A stretch of 64,000 nt of DNA from Flavobacteriales bacterium (GCA_022402535.1 JAKRSD010000028.1:17584-81583), one strand, 5' to 3'; positions 9,367-18,117 are shown, numbered from the stretch's first letter. A program made the numbers and translations. The notes: generated from the sequence alone by a model not told the origin.

Positions 9367-10301
9367 TAAAATAAAAATCCGTTTTCAGTTTCTGATTTTT
9401 TGGGTAAATCACTTTCGCCCAACATTTCCTTCAAATCTCTCTCAATCGTATTACAAAGTGCGGTCATAGGCACATCCGTAATTTTATTTTCAAACGGATC
9501 TTCGTTTACTTCGCCCACTTTGCCTATAATCGCAAATACAAATGAAATGACTACTGCAACAGGAATTATCAGATAAGCAATATTCATTTTTGCAAAATCA
9601 CTTATCAACGAAAAGGGTAGAAGCAGAATAAATGTGAACAGAAATACGCGGGTGAAATAATCGTATTGCCTCAATAAAGGCGTGTTTTTGATACGTTCGC
9701 AACCGCCCTGATAATTGGCCAGCGCCAGAAGTTGTCCCTCCATCTGAAAGCTGTCAAAACCGCCTAAGGTGCCATTGCTCATGGCTTCATAAATTTTTTT
9801 GCCTGATATAAGATGAATATAATTCGGCTTGTTTTGCGATTGTAAAAGTTCTTTAAATTCTTTTTCTGACAGAAATGGTTTAAGCTCTTGCCATTTATCT
9901 TGATTTCTTAAATGAAGTCTGAGTGCATGTACCCAGGCAATTACTTTGTAAATAAGCTCTTTTTTGAAGAGTTCGCTGCGGTTTTTATCGTAATTGGGTT
10001 GATGGGCATGACTATCGGTAAAGGTGATAATCAGCCGCGCTAAAACACGACTGGAATTGATAATACCGCCCCAAAGTGTTCGGGCTTCCCACCAACGGTT
10101 ATAAGAACTGTTGTTTCGAAATGCAATGAAAATGGCTAAAGCGCTACCCAGAATAGCGGTAATTGAGAATGGCAATGAAATGGTAATAATATTTTGGTTA
10201 TGCAAAATGTATACAGCAACTGAAGTAGAAATAGCCAACAGTAGTTCCGCTTTTATATATCGAACTACTTTAATCGGGTTGAAATTTTTTTTTATAATCA
10301 T
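9366..10301 (-). CDS. bestrophin family ion channel
   Basis: A 311-residue membrane protein of the bestrophin/UPF0187 family. The diagnostic stretch FRNNSSYNRWWEARTLWG lies at about residues 61-78, with hydrophobic helices before it and two more near residues 220-265, then a cytoplasmic C-terminal segment with GEVNEDPFENKITDVPM, the conserved acidic region of the family. Bacterial bestrophins studied so far are pentameric cation channels, while animal ones carry chloride; selectivity here cannot be read from sequence. It is directly coupled to a TMEM175-type channel gene. Confidence 0.9.
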   Translation of the reverse strand: MIIKKNFNPIKVVRYIKAELLLAISTSVAVYILHNQNIITISLPFSITAILGSALAIFIAFRNNSSYNRWWEARTLWGGIINSSRVLARLIITFTDSHAHQPNYDKNRSELFKKELIYKVIAWVHALRLHLRNQDKWQELKPFLSEKEFKELLQSQNKPNYIHLISGKKIYEAMSNGTLGGFDSFQMEGQLLALANYQGGCERIKNTPLLRQYDYFTRVFLFTFILLLPFSLISDFAKMNIAYLIIPVAVVISFVFAIIGKVGEVNEDPFENKITDVPMTALCNTIERDLKEMLGESDLPKKSETENGFLF

Positions 10302-10356
10302 ATAATTAGGTAATTAGTTCAAAACATTTTTGCTGTTAGTTTACAGTCTGCAGGAT

Positions 10357-11028
10357 TTAAAATTCATGCCTGAAAAATCCGCCAGCATTATAGAGATTAA
10401 TAAATGATATATTTCCTGACTGATTAAAATCAGCTCCTACTCCAAACTGATAGCGTTTTAATTCCAATCCGATTCGTACACGCTGCGTAAAACTTAAATT
10501 TTCTGTTTTTAAGGTAGGCAGTGTGTTAAGGCTTTCAGCCTGAGTGAATAAGTTCAGTGTGTTTGAAATTTTAGGTGTGTAGCGCAACAATATAAAGTAA
10601 TCTAATTCCGGATTTTTTAAGGTTTCGCAAACCATCCAGCTGAAAACGGTTATATTCTTTTTGATGAGTGCATACTGAATACCCGCTTTGGGAAATACAC
10701 CCCAGCTTAAAATCTGTGCTACAAAAACGGGAGCAAATCCTTTGGCTTTTTCGTGGTTGTAAGATATGGCTTCGGTAAATCCAAATTGGGGAAGGAATTT
10801 AGATTTGGTCATTCTGTAATCCACACTTGCCCGGTTTCTGTTGAAAAACAGCCATCGGTTGGGTTTTAGGGCATCCTGTTTGTTTTTAAAGAATTTAAAA
10901 AACATTATATCCATCGTGGTGCGTTCATGCCCCGCAAATAGTTCCACCGGAATTTGAGAAAAGGTAATGCCTCTTGAAAGAAGCATTACCAATAAAACAT
11001 AAAATGTACTACGTTTTAATTTCATCAT
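10357..11028 (-). CDS. small secreted or outer-membrane protein of unknown function
   Basis: A 223-residue protein with an N-terminal signal peptide (cleavage near FSQ, residue 25). The rest has alternating hydrophobic and polar stretches with aromatic residues, ending in GGFFRHEF with a terminal Phe, as is common for outer-membrane beta-barrels. I do not recognise a named family. It starts directly after the stop of the DJ-1-like gene (TAAATGATG), and 55 bases separate it from the bestrophin gene, so it is transcribed in the same operon. Confidence 0.65.
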   Translation of the reverse strand: MMKLKRSTFYVLLVMLLSRGITFSQIPVELFAGHERTTMDIMFFKFFKNKQDALKPNRWLFFNRNRASVDYRMTKSKFLPQFGFTEAISYNHEKAKGFAPVFVAQILSWGVFPKAGIQYALIKKNITVFSWMVCETLKNPELDYFILLRYTPKISNTLNLFTQAESLNTLPTLKTENLSFTQRVRIGLELKRYQFGVGADFNQSGNISFINLYNAGGFFRHEF

Positions 11029-11874
11029 TTATTTTAATAAGCTAACCACCAATTCAGCTGCAGCAGCACCTGAATTTTGTTGTTGCCCGGTTATTAAATT
11101 ACCGTCTTGTATGGCATATGATGAAAAAGGCGCTGCCACTTTAAACGTTGTTCCAGTTATTTTTTTTGCTTCTTCTTCAATTCTGTAGGGTTGAATCTTT
11201 TGGCCTACCGCCTGATCAGCATATTCTTCTTCGGCATCTGCAAAACCGGTCCACGTTTTCCCCGCTACCAATAATTCACCATTCGATTTTTTGGCTTCTA
11301 ACAACAACGTGGTAGAATGACACACTGCCGCAGAGGGTTTTCCGGCTTCATAAAAAGAAACAAAAAGTTTTTCCAGCTCTTTATTACCGCGGAAAGTGTA
11401 CATAGGGCCCTGACCGCCTACTAAGAAAATGGCCACATATTCGTTGTGGTTTACTTCGGTTATTTTTTTTGTGTTTTCCAGCATGGCATTAAATTCGGGT
11501 TTCTGCATATAACCCAAAGAAATAATATCATGGGCTGAGTATCCGCTGGCATCGGTAGGATTAGAATAACCGTCCATTTCTAATTTTCCGCCCTCGGTGG
11601 AAACCAATTCAATTTCGAAACCCGCTTCCTGAAAAACACGCATGGGATGTGTTAACTCGGCTGCCCAAAATCCGATAGGCCAGCCTGTCTGTTTGGAAAC
11701 TGACGGTGAACTTGCCACCATTAAGATTTTTCCTTTTGATGGCATGCCATGCACATGTACGTAATTGTTTACTTCTTTCATTTTTATATTGTTTTTATCT
11801 GTTTTTCCTTGTTGGGCAACGGCACTATTTATCGTAAGGATAACCATTGCCGAAAAAATAATGGATGATTTCAT
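11029..11874 (-). CDS. secreted DJ-1/PfpI (class I glutamine amidotransferase-like) protein
   Basis: A 281-residue protein with a signal peptide (about residues 1-20, ending SAVAQ) followed by a DJ-1/ThiJ/PfpI domain close to the Hsp31/HchA group. The nucleophile elbow is AAVCHSTTLL with Cys185 and His186, and the conserved acid is probably in ELVSTEGG. Family members are glyoxalase III/deglycase-like enzymes or redox-stress proteins; the signal peptide is unusual and places this one in the periplasm. It is the first gene of a five-gene operon facing a HxlR-type regulator across 121 bases, which suggests induction by an electrophile or a similar stress. Confidence 0.85.
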   Translation of the reverse strand: MKSSIIFSAMVILTINSAVAQQGKTDKNNIKMKEVNNYVHVHGMPSKGKILMVASSPSVSKQTGWPIGFWAAELTHPMRVFQEAGFEIELVSTEGGKLEMDGYSNPTDASGYSAHDIISLGYMQKPEFNAMLENTKKITEVNHNEYVAIFLVGGQGPMYTFRGNKELEKLFVSFYEAGKPSAAVCHSTTLLLEAKKSNGELLVAGKTWTGFADAEEEYADQAVGQKIQPYRIEEEAKKITGTTFKVAAPFSSYAIQDGNLITGQQQNSGAAAAELVVSLLK

Positions 11875-11907
11875 TTTCTTGATTTTTAAAATTTATGGCA
11901 AATGTGA

Positions 11908-11955
11908 GTGTATATGGTATATTTGCACTTATACTTACTTATAATAGTGATACAC
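11908..11955. promoter_or_regulatory. divergent control region with candidate operators
   Basis: Between the DJ-1-led operon and the HxlR gene. TATATTTG at 11918-11925 is a -7 element for the HxlR gene on the plus strand. Around it are an inverted repeat GTGTAT (11908-11913) / ATACAC (11950-11955) and a tandem repeat ACTTATA at 11927-11933 and 11937-11943, ten bases apart, so on the same face of the helix. These are plausible sites for the adjacent HxlR protein. Confidence 0.45.
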
Positions 11956-11995
11956 ACTTTTAAGAAAGTATCAATAATATCAATACATTCAGAAG

Positions 11996-12355
11996 ATGCC
12001 CGAATTTCTTTACAACAATAAACTCTATTATAATCCGGTAGAATTTGCTATGGATAGAATAGGCGGAACCTGGAAAATGCCTATTTTATGGCGTTTAAAG
12101 GATAAAGTAATGCGCTATGGGGAACTCAAGAAAGATATTCCCAGAATAACACACAAAATGCTTACCACCCAGCTTAGAGAATTAGAAGAAGAAGGATTCA
12201 TCAATAGAGAAGTTTTTCCGGTTGTGCCTCCTAAGGTCGAGTACTCTATTACACCACGGGGTAAAAGAGCAATACTAATTATTGATACGATTCGAAATTA
12301 TGGATTGGAGTTGATGGATGAGTTTGGTGTACAGCATGCTACACCCAAAAATTGA
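11996..12355 (+). CDS. HxlR family winged-helix transcriptional regulator without cysteine
   Basis: A 119-residue MarR/HxlR-type DNA-binding protein: NPVEFAMDRIGGTWKMPILW (about residues 13-32) is the family's first helix pair, ITHKMLTTQLRELEEEGFI the recognition helix, and KVEYSITPRGK the wing. Many HxlR regulators sense quinones, aldehydes or disulfide stress through a conserved N-terminal cysteine just before PVE. Here that position is Asn13 and the protein has no cysteine at all, so it must sense something else or rely on a ligand pocket. Transcribed away from the 11874-8116 operon, which it most likely controls. Confidence 0.9.
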   Translation: MPEFLYNNKLYYNPVEFAMDRIGGTWKMPILWRLKDKVMRYGELKKDIPRITHKMLTTQLRELEEEGFINREVFPVVPPKVEYSITPRGKRAILIIDTIRNYGLELMDEFGVQHATPKN

Positions 12356-12374
12356 AACAAATGCATGTTGGATT

Positions 12375-13370
12375 TTATTTTAAAAAATCGGCAATTGCTT
12401 CCAAAACCTGCTTAGGACTTATATTGTTCCCACAATTGAAATGCCCGAGCGGGCATTCTTTTTTGCCGTGAATTCCGCAGGGGCGGCAGTTCAGTTTTTC
12501 TTGGGTTTCAATAATAATCTGCCTGTCTGACAAGGGTGTGAAGCCAAATTCGGGAATAGTGGAACAGAAAATTTCGGCAACCGGAGCATTTACTGCTGAA
12601 GCCAGATGCACGGGTCCGCTGTCGTTTGAAAGGGTGAGTGTTGCCTGAGCAATCAATGCGGCAGATTCCAACAGGGAATATTTTCCGCCGGCATTTACGG
12701 CCTCCACACCCGATTGGGATATAATTTCCTCACAAAGGGCTTTATCTCCTTTTCCGCCAATGAGAACCGGCGTTATATGTTTGGGCAATAATTGAAGCAG
12801 TTCGCTCCAATAGGCTGTGGGCCACTGTTTGGTTTTCCAAACCGAAGCAGGTGCCAGGCATATGTAAGGAGAGTCCATATATACTTTTTTCCGCTCTTCT
12901 TCGCCGGGATAAAGCCTGGGCTTTTTCAGCATAGCGCCCAACCCCTTGAGCAATGAAAAATTACGCTCTGTTTCGTGCAGATTTTCGTTCATGCTGTGAG
13001 CATAAGAACGGCTATATAAAAAGGAGAGGGGATTGGAGGAAAAACCGCGAATTTCTTTGGCTTGGGATAATCCCGCCAATACCCCCGAAGAGGCATAACG
13101 CTGCAGGTTAATCACTAAATCGTATTTCTTTTTTCGGATGCTGCGAAGCAGGCGGAACAGCCCAGCCCATTTGTTTTCGTGTTTATCAAATGTGAGCACT
13201 TCCAAAAGATAGGGATGTCCTTTGAAGAGTCCTTCGTTTCCTTTGCGTACCAAATACGAAAGTTTTGCTTCGGGGTAGCGTTCGTGCAGGCTTTCCAATA
13301 CGGCGGTACCCAATATGGCATCGCCGGTGAATGCGGTCTGAATGACCAAAATATGTTGAAACTCGTTCAC
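12375..13370 (-). CDS. glycosyltransferase family 9 (heptosyltransferase-like)
   Basis: A 331-residue cytoplasmic glycosyltransferase of the ADP-heptose:LPS heptosyltransferase (WaaF/RfaF) family. It has the N-terminal ILVIQTAFTGDAILGTAVLE, the central NLQRYASSG, and the C-terminal sugar-nucleotide site LTLSNDSGPVHLASAVNAP. It starts with GTG at 13370, overlapping the dapD stop by one base (TAGTG). Its position behind a gene for a three-domain sugar-activating protein suggests that it uses the product of that enzyme, probably for lipopolysaccharide core synthesis. Confidence 0.88.
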   Translation of the reverse strand: MNEFQHILVIQTAFTGDAILGTAVLESLHERYPEAKLSYLVRKGNEGLFKGHPYLLEVLTFDKHENKWAGLFRLLRSIRKKKYDLVINLQRYASSGVLAGLSQAKEIRGFSSNPLSFLYSRSYAHSMNENLHETERNFSLLKGLGAMLKKPRLYPGEEERKKVYMDSPYICLAPASVWKTKQWPTAYWSELLQLLPKHITPVLIGGKGDKALCEEIISQSGVEAVNAGGKYSLLESAALIAQATLTLSNDSGPVHLASAVNAPVAEIFCSTIPEFGFTPLSDRQIIIETQEKLNCRPCGIHGKKECPLGHFNCGNNISPKQVLEAIADFLK

Positions 13371-14188
13371 TAAACGGCTACGTTATGATCGCGAAGGGCA
13401 TCATTGAGCGAAGTTTTCAGGTCGGTCGATTCTTTTCGTTTGCCGATAATGAGGGCACAGGGCACCTGAAATTCGCCGGCAGGAAATTTTTTGGTGTACG
13501 AACCCGGAATCACCACGCTGCGCTCGGGAACTTCGCCTTTGTATTCCACCGGTTCGCTGCCTGTAACATCAATGATTTTGGTAGATTTTGTAATCACCAC
13601 ATTAGCACCCAGAACAGCTTCTTTTTTAATGTGGGCACCTTCTACCACAATGCAGCGCGAGCCGATAAAACATCCGTCTTCAATGATAACCGGTGAGGCC
13701 TGAACCGGCTCCAGCACACCACCCAAACCCACACCACCGCTGAGGTGTACGTTTTTGCCCACCTGTGCGCAGGAACCCACGGTGGCCCAGGTGTCTACCA
13801 TGGTGCCCGAATCTACATAAGCTCCGATGTTTACATACGAAGGCATCAGAATTACCCCGGAATTGATAAATGAACCGTAACGGGCAACGGCATGGGGAAC
13901 CACGCGAACGCCCAATTCGGCATAATTTCTTTTCAGTTTGATTTTATCATGAAATTCAAACGGACCCACTTCAAACGTCTGCATTTTCTGTATGGGAAAA
14001 TACAGGATTACCGCCTTTTTAATCCATTCGTTTACCGTCCATCCGTTTTCTCCGGGCTCCGCCACACGGATTTTTCCTTCGTCCAACATTTCCACCACTT
14101 CGCGTACGCTCAGACGGTATTCATTGTCTTCGAGCAGTTCCCGGTGATCCCAGATTCGTTCAATGCGGTGTTTGAGTGTTTCAAGCAT
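13370..14188 (-). CDS. dapD: 2,3,4,5-tetrahydropyridine-2,6-dicarboxylate N-succinyltransferase
   Basis: Succinyl-CoA-dependent step of lysine and diaminopimelate synthesis. At 272 residues it matches DapD length. Left-handed beta-helix hexapeptides are plain (VNIGAYVDSGTMVDTWATVG, VHLSGGVGLGGVLEP), followed by the C-terminal IPGSYTKKFPAGEF. I start at the ATG at 14188 (MLETLKHRIERIWDHRELLE); an upstream in-frame start at 14218 would overlap the preceding gene and adds an atypical extension. Sits between two sugar-metabolism genes in one tight operon. Confidence 0.95.
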   Translation of the reverse strand: MLETLKHRIERIWDHRELLEDNEYRLSVREVVEMLDEGKIRVAEPGENGWTVNEWIKKAVILYFPIQKMQTFEVGPFEFHDKIKLKRNYAELGVRVVPHAVARYGSFINSGVILMPSYVNIGAYVDSGTMVDTWATVGSCAQVGKNVHLSGGVGLGGVLEPVQASPVIIEDGCFIGSRCIVVEGAHIKKEAVLGANVVITKSTKIIDVTGSEPVEYKGEVPERSVVIPGSYTKKFPAGEFQVPCALIIGKRKESTDLKTSLNDALRDHNVAV

Positions 14189-14192
14189 ATGT

Positions 14193-16073
14193 TTAATTTT
14201 TAATGTGAATATCGGCAAATTGGGCAGACGCCGCTATGATTTCGCATTCTTCCGAAAGGCGCTTGCTGTAAAGTTTTTCCGCTTCATTCTCCGATACGCC
14301 CTTCCAACGGTAAAATTGCATGAACCGTTTTTTGCGCTCTGCTTCATCCTGCGAAACAAATAAGCAGATATCCGAAAGGTTGCGCAGGGTTTCGGAACTC
14401 AGCAGCAGGGCACCTTCCAGAATAATCAAATCCTGATTGTTATAATGATACGTTACTTCTTCTTTTAAGCCGCGGGTTTTGCTGTCGTATTTCAGCACTT
14501 TTACGGGTTCGCGGTTAAACAGCAGGTTCATATCCTTTACAAAACTTTTCAGACGGAATCTTTTTTCCACGGATTCTTCTCCGGTGCGGTTTTCCAGCGG
14601 CATAATCCAGTCATCGGCATTGATACGGAGTACCTGCAGTCCATTCTTCTGAAATTGAATTTTTAAGTAGGAGGCCAGCATGCTTTTCCCGGCACGGGCC
14701 TGTCCGGAAATAAGCAAAACAAAAGGTTTGTGCGCCTGCGGATATTCGGTGTATCTTAAATATAAATCCTGAAAAGTGGGTAAAAAGGGTTCATTCAGGA
14801 TGAAATCTACGGCTTCTTCCAGGTTTTCGACCATAAAATCAGGCTCACTTTTCAGGTCGGAACAGCCTTTGCCTGAACGCACACCCAGGGTAACACATCC
14901 TGCATTTTTTCCCGCTTCTTTGTCCCGGTCGCTGTCTCCGATCATAAAACTTTGTTGCAGATCGATATGGAATTCTTTTGCCGCACGGAGCAGCATGCCC
15001 GGTTTGGGTTTTCGGCAGCTGCAATCTATTTTATAAGCCGGGTTTTCTTCCGGGAAACCTTTGTCCGGATGGTGCGGACAATAATACACGGCATCCGTTT
15101 TAGCGCCCGATTCGCCCAGCTGCCATTCCATTTTATTGTGAATAATCCGCAGTTCTTCTTCAGTGCAAAGATTTCGTGCCACGGCAGATTGATTGGTTAC
15201 CACAATGGCCGCATAATCGCTTTTATTTATTTTTTTGATGGCAGATGCCGTAAAGGGATATAATTCAAATTCATCGGGCGATTTAATAAAATCAGTGTCT
15301 TCATTAATGACTCCGTCTCTGTCCAAAAAAATGGCTTTCTGCGGATTGCGATAATTTTTTCGCTCCACTTTTCCCGAAAGAATATCCTTTTCCACTGAAC
15401 CGATTCGGTCTGGAGTTCCCATATCTTTCAGATATTCAGTGGTATTATAGGCAAACGCAGGAATGTGATTAATCAGTTTGGGGAAGATGTCTTTCCCGAA
15501 ATCCTGTTTTTTGTTTTTTTCAATAAATGAAATCACCTTCGGCGAGAAGAGATACACCGCTGCATTCACCAGATTTCTGTAGTACTTTCCGGGAATGTGC
15601 GGTTTCGCATAAAAATGTGTGATTTTTCCGTTTTCGTCGCAATCCAATAAGTCACTGTCGTATGGATGATCGTTGGGATGCACAACCAGCGTAGCCGCAG
15701 ATTTTTTTGTCTGATGGAAATTAACCAGTTTTTCAAGATCCAACGAAAAAATCACATCGGCGTATAACACCAGAAAATCTTCATTGAGAATGGATTGTAA
15801 TTCAGGGAAAATGCCGGCAGTTCCCAAAGGTTCGGGTTCTTCTACATACGAAATGGATAACCCCCATTTTTCGCCGTTTCCGGCAAATTTGCGGATTTGG
15901 TTTCCCAAATGGTTAATGGTAAGGATAACTTCGCGAAATCCTTGTGCAGCAAGCAATTCAAACTGATGTTCGAGCACAGGTTTTCCGGCCACCGGAATCA
16001 GTGGTTTGGGGATTTCTCCCGTCAGGTGTTGTAGGCGTGTTCCTTTTCCGCCGGCAATGATTACGGTTTTCAA
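14193..16073 (-). CDS. three-domain protein: nucleotidyltransferase + GmhB-like HAD phosphatase + P-loop kinase
   Basis: About 626 residues in three parts. Residues 1-235 are a sugar-nucleotidyltransferase (KTVIIAGGKGTRL, IPKPLIPVAGKPVLEHQ, ADV metal site). Residues 245-425 are a HAD-IIIA phosphatase of the GmhB type: FLDRDGVIN, VVTNQS, the zinc loop CPHHPD...CSC, and GDSDRDKEAG. Residues 445-626 are a P-loop kinase domain (GQARAGKSMLAS, RINADDW) related to uridine kinases. These match the last three steps from heptose 7-phosphate to NDP-heptose. No ATG lies near the conserved N-terminus: the frame opens with TTG at 16103 or TTG at 16073. I chose 16073 because a -7 element at 16088-16081 overlaps the longer version and homologues begin at this KTVIIAGG motif. 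Confidence 0.88.
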   Translation of the reverse strand: MKTVIIAGGKGTRLQHLTGEIPKPLIPVAGKPVLEHQFELLAAQGFREVILTINHLGNQIRKFAGNGEKWGLSISYVEEPEPLGTAGIFPELQSILNEDFLVLYADVIFSLDLEKLVNFHQTKKSAATLVVHPNDHPYDSDLLDCDENGKITHFYAKPHIPGKYYRNLVNAAVYLFSPKVISFIEKNKKQDFGKDIFPKLINHIPAFAYNTTEYLKDMGTPDRIGSVEKDILSGKVERKNYRNPQKAIFLDRDGVINEDTDFIKSPDEFELYPFTASAIKKINKSDYAAIVVTNQSAVARNLCTEEELRIIHNKMEWQLGESGAKTDAVYYCPHHPDKGFPEENPAYKIDCSCRKPKPGMLLRAAKEFHIDLQQSFMIGDSDRDKEAGKNAGCVTLGVRSGKGCSDLKSEPDFMVENLEEAVDFILNEPFLPTFQDLYLRYTEYPQAHKPFVLLISGQARAGKSMLASYLKIQFQKNGLQVLRINADDWIMPLENRTGEESVEKRFRLKSFVKDMNLLFNREPVKVLKYDSKTRGLKEEVTYHYNNQDLIILEGALLLSSETLRNLSDICLFVSQDEAERKKRFMQFYRWKGVSENEAEKLYSKRLSEECEIIAASAQFADIHIKN

Positions 16074-16080
16074 AGCGAAA

Positions 16081-16088
16081 CAAAGATA
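16081..16088 (-). promoter_or_regulatory. -7 promoter element of the three-domain sugar-activation gene
   Basis: TATCTTTG on the minus strand, exact TAnnTTTG match, only seven bases before the TTG at 16073. Transcription would begin at or next to the start codon, implying a leaderless or near-leaderless mRNA. Confidence 0.55.
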
Positions 16089-16229
16089 ACTTCCCCGGAA
16101 CAATATGGCAGTCTGCCGGGCATTTATGTATCGCTATTTTAACAGAGGATGGTGAAACCTTCTGTAAATAAGTAGGTTTTATTTGTGAAGCGCGTATAAG
16201 ATTTCATTTCGGTATTCCGTTTGTAACGG

Positions 16230-16237
16230 TAACTTTG
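16230..16237 (+). promoter_or_regulatory. -7 promoter element of the MORN-2 / mnmA operon
   Basis: TAACTTTG, exact TAnnTTTG match, 16 bases before the ATG at 16254. Confidence 0.6.
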
Positions 16238-16253
16238 CATATCGTATTCAAGC

Positions 16254-17000
16254 ATGAAAAAAGCAATCTTATTTGGGTTTATTCTCTCGGGTTTTATTCT
16301 GACGGCAGGAGCTCAGACCGATATTAATAAAACAGACGCAAACAAACGTAAACAGGGAATTTGGAAAGCCTATCACGATAATGGTAAATTGAAGTTTGAG
16401 GGTACGTATAAAAACGATTTACCGACAGGCGTTTTTAAACACTATTACGATTCAGGGGTTTTAAGAGCCGTGATGACGTATGCGGCTGACGGAAAAACCT
16501 GTGATGCCGTTGTGTATTCCGAAATAGGTCAGAAAGCCGGAGAAGGCAAATATGTGGACAAGAAAAAACATGGCGAATGGAAATTTTACGATGATTCTTT
16601 GAAGCTCAGATCTGTAGAACAATATCAATTCGGGAAAAAACATGGGTTTTGGAAGATTTTTTATCCATCAGGGAAAACGCTGGAAGAAATTGAATACAAA
16701 AACGACAAGCGCGAAGGGGTATGGAAACAATACTATCCCGACGGAACCACTCAGACATCGGCCATTTTTGTGAATGATGAACTGAACGGACCCGCAAAAT
16801 ACTTCCACACCAACGGCAAACCCGAAGCGGCCGGAATGTATCAGAACGGACTGAAAGTGGGATGGTGGTCAAAGTATGATTTGAACGGCATTCAAAAAGA
16901 ACGCATAGAATATAAAGAAGGCTTACCCGTAGGGAAAAACCTTTATAAAAAAGAAGATAAACCGATAAAAGTAGAAACACCCGATGGCACAAAAGAGTAG
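16254..17000 (+). CDS. exported MORN-2 (YwqK-type) repeat protein
   Basis: A 248-residue protein with a signal peptide (MKKAILFGFILSGFILTAGA) and about eight MORN-2 repeats of the pattern GxWKxYxxNGxLxxEGxYKN (for example GIWKAYHDNGKLKFEGTYKN). Automatic annotation often labels such proteins YwqK antitoxin; the signal peptide argues against that here. Function in Bacteroidota is unknown; the repeats form beta-hairpins that could bind peptidoglycan, lipid or protein partners. Its last 17 bases overlap the mnmA start, so the two genes form an operon. Confidence 0.85.
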   Translation: MKKAILFGFILSGFILTAGAQTDINKTDANKRKQGIWKAYHDNGKLKFEGTYKNDLPTGVFKHYYDSGVLRAVMTYAADGKTCDAVVYSEIGQKAGEGKYVDKKKHGEWKFYDDSLKLRSVEQYQFGKKHGFWKIFYPSGKTLEEIEYKNDKREGVWKQYYPDGTTQTSAIFVNDELNGPAKYFHTNGKPEAAGMYQNGLKVGWWSKYDLNGIQKERIEYKEGLPVGKNLYKKEDKPIKVETPDGTKE

Positions 17001-18069
17001 AGTTTTGGTAGCTATGAGCGGCGGATTGGACAGTTCCGTTACGGCGCTTATGCTTCACGAACAGGGCTACGAGGTAATTGGAATTACCATGAAAACATGG
17101 GATTATGCCACATCGGGAGGAGAACGGAAAACCACCGGATGCTGTAGTCTTGACGATATTAATGATGCCCGCGCCTTAGCGGTTGATAAAGGATTTCCGC
17201 ACTATATACTGGATATACGCGAAGAATTTGGCGAGTACATCATTGAAAATTTCACCCACGAATATCTTGCCGGAAGAACACCTAATCCCTGTGTGCTCTG
17301 TAATACCCATATCAAATGGGATGCACTGCTCAAGCGGGCGGATAAATTAGGCTGCGAATTTATAGCCACGGGGCATTATGCCAACGTGCGCCACGAGAAC
17401 GGCCGCTATATCGTATCCAAAGGGATTGACGAAAGCAAAGACCAATCGTATGTTTTATGGGGGCTGAAACAGGAAGCCCTGGCGCGTACCTTGTTTCCCA
17501 TGGGTAAATTTCACAAAACCGAAATTCGCCAGATGGCGTTCGATTACGGTTATACTTCGCTGGCTAAAAAAGCGGAGAGTTATGAAATCTGTTTTATTCC
17601 GGATAATGATTACCGCGGATTTTTGAAACGCAGGGTACCCGAATTGGAAGCTCAGGTTGCCGGAGGTAATTTTGTGGATACACAGGGTAATATCATCGGT
17701 AAACACGAAGGATATCCTTTTTATACCATTGGACAGCGTAAAGGGTTGGGACAGGCTTTCGGTCGTCCCGTTTTTGTTACCCATATCGATCCGCAAACCA
17801 ATACGGTTACCTTGGGCGATGAAGAGGATTTGGACAGCGGAGAACTATATGTTCGTGATGTGAATTTTGGGAAATATGCTCAGATAACCGACGGGATGGA
17901 AGTAACGGCAAAAATTCGTTACAAAGATGCCGGTTCAGCTTGTGTATTGTACCACGAGGGCAATATGTTGAGGGCACATTTTCCGGTAAAAGTAAAAGCG
18001 GTTACCCCCGGACAATCGGCTGTGTTTTACGAAGGAAACGATGTAATTGCCGGAGGCTTTATTGTCTGA
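16984..18069 (+). CDS. mnmA: tRNA-specific 2-thiouridylase MnmA
   Basis: Installs the sulfur of 2-thiouridine at position 34 of tRNA-Lys, -Glu and -Gln. The 361 residues begin with the PP-loop SGGLDSS (residues 12-18) for ATP binding. The catalytic cysteine is Cys103 in PNPCVLCN and the persulfide cysteine Cys203 in YEICFIPDNDYRGF, the same pair as in E. coli. The C-terminal beta-barrel follows. Start at the ATG inside the end of the MORN-2 gene, frame-shifted by one. Confidence 0.96.
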   Translation: MAQKSRVLVAMSGGLDSSVTALMLHEQGYEVIGITMKTWDYATSGGERKTTGCCSLDDINDARALAVDKGFPHYILDIREEFGEYIIENFTHEYLAGRTPNPCVLCNTHIKWDALLKRADKLGCEFIATGHYANVRHENGRYIVSKGIDESKDQSYVLWGLKQEALARTLFPMGKFHKTEIRQMAFDYGYTSLAKKAESYEICFIPDNDYRGFLKRRVPELEAQVAGGNFVDTQGNIIGKHEGYPFYTIGQRKGLGQAFGRPVFVTHIDPQTNTVTLGDEEDLDSGELYVRDVNFGKYAQITDGMEVTAKIRYKDAGSACVLYHEGNMLRAHFPVKVKAVTPGQSAVFYEGNDVIAGGFIV

Positions 18070-18091
18070 GAGTTCCATTCAAATAATTTTG
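18062..18091 (+). promoter_or_regulatory. promoter of the lipoprotein pair
   Basis: TTG at 18062-18064, 19-base spacer, TAATTTTG at 18084-18091: complete Bacteroidota consensus, overlapping the end of mnmA, 27 bases before the ATG at 18118. Confidence 0.7.
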
Positions 18092-18117
18092 TAGTTTCGC
18101 ACACGAAGTAATTTCCG

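Noticed and set aside
16254..17000. YwqK-type antitoxin of a toxin-antitoxin system
   Set aside because: The protein has a signal peptide, no toxin gene is adjacent, and it is fused by overlap to mnmA; the label comes only from shared MORN-2 repeats.
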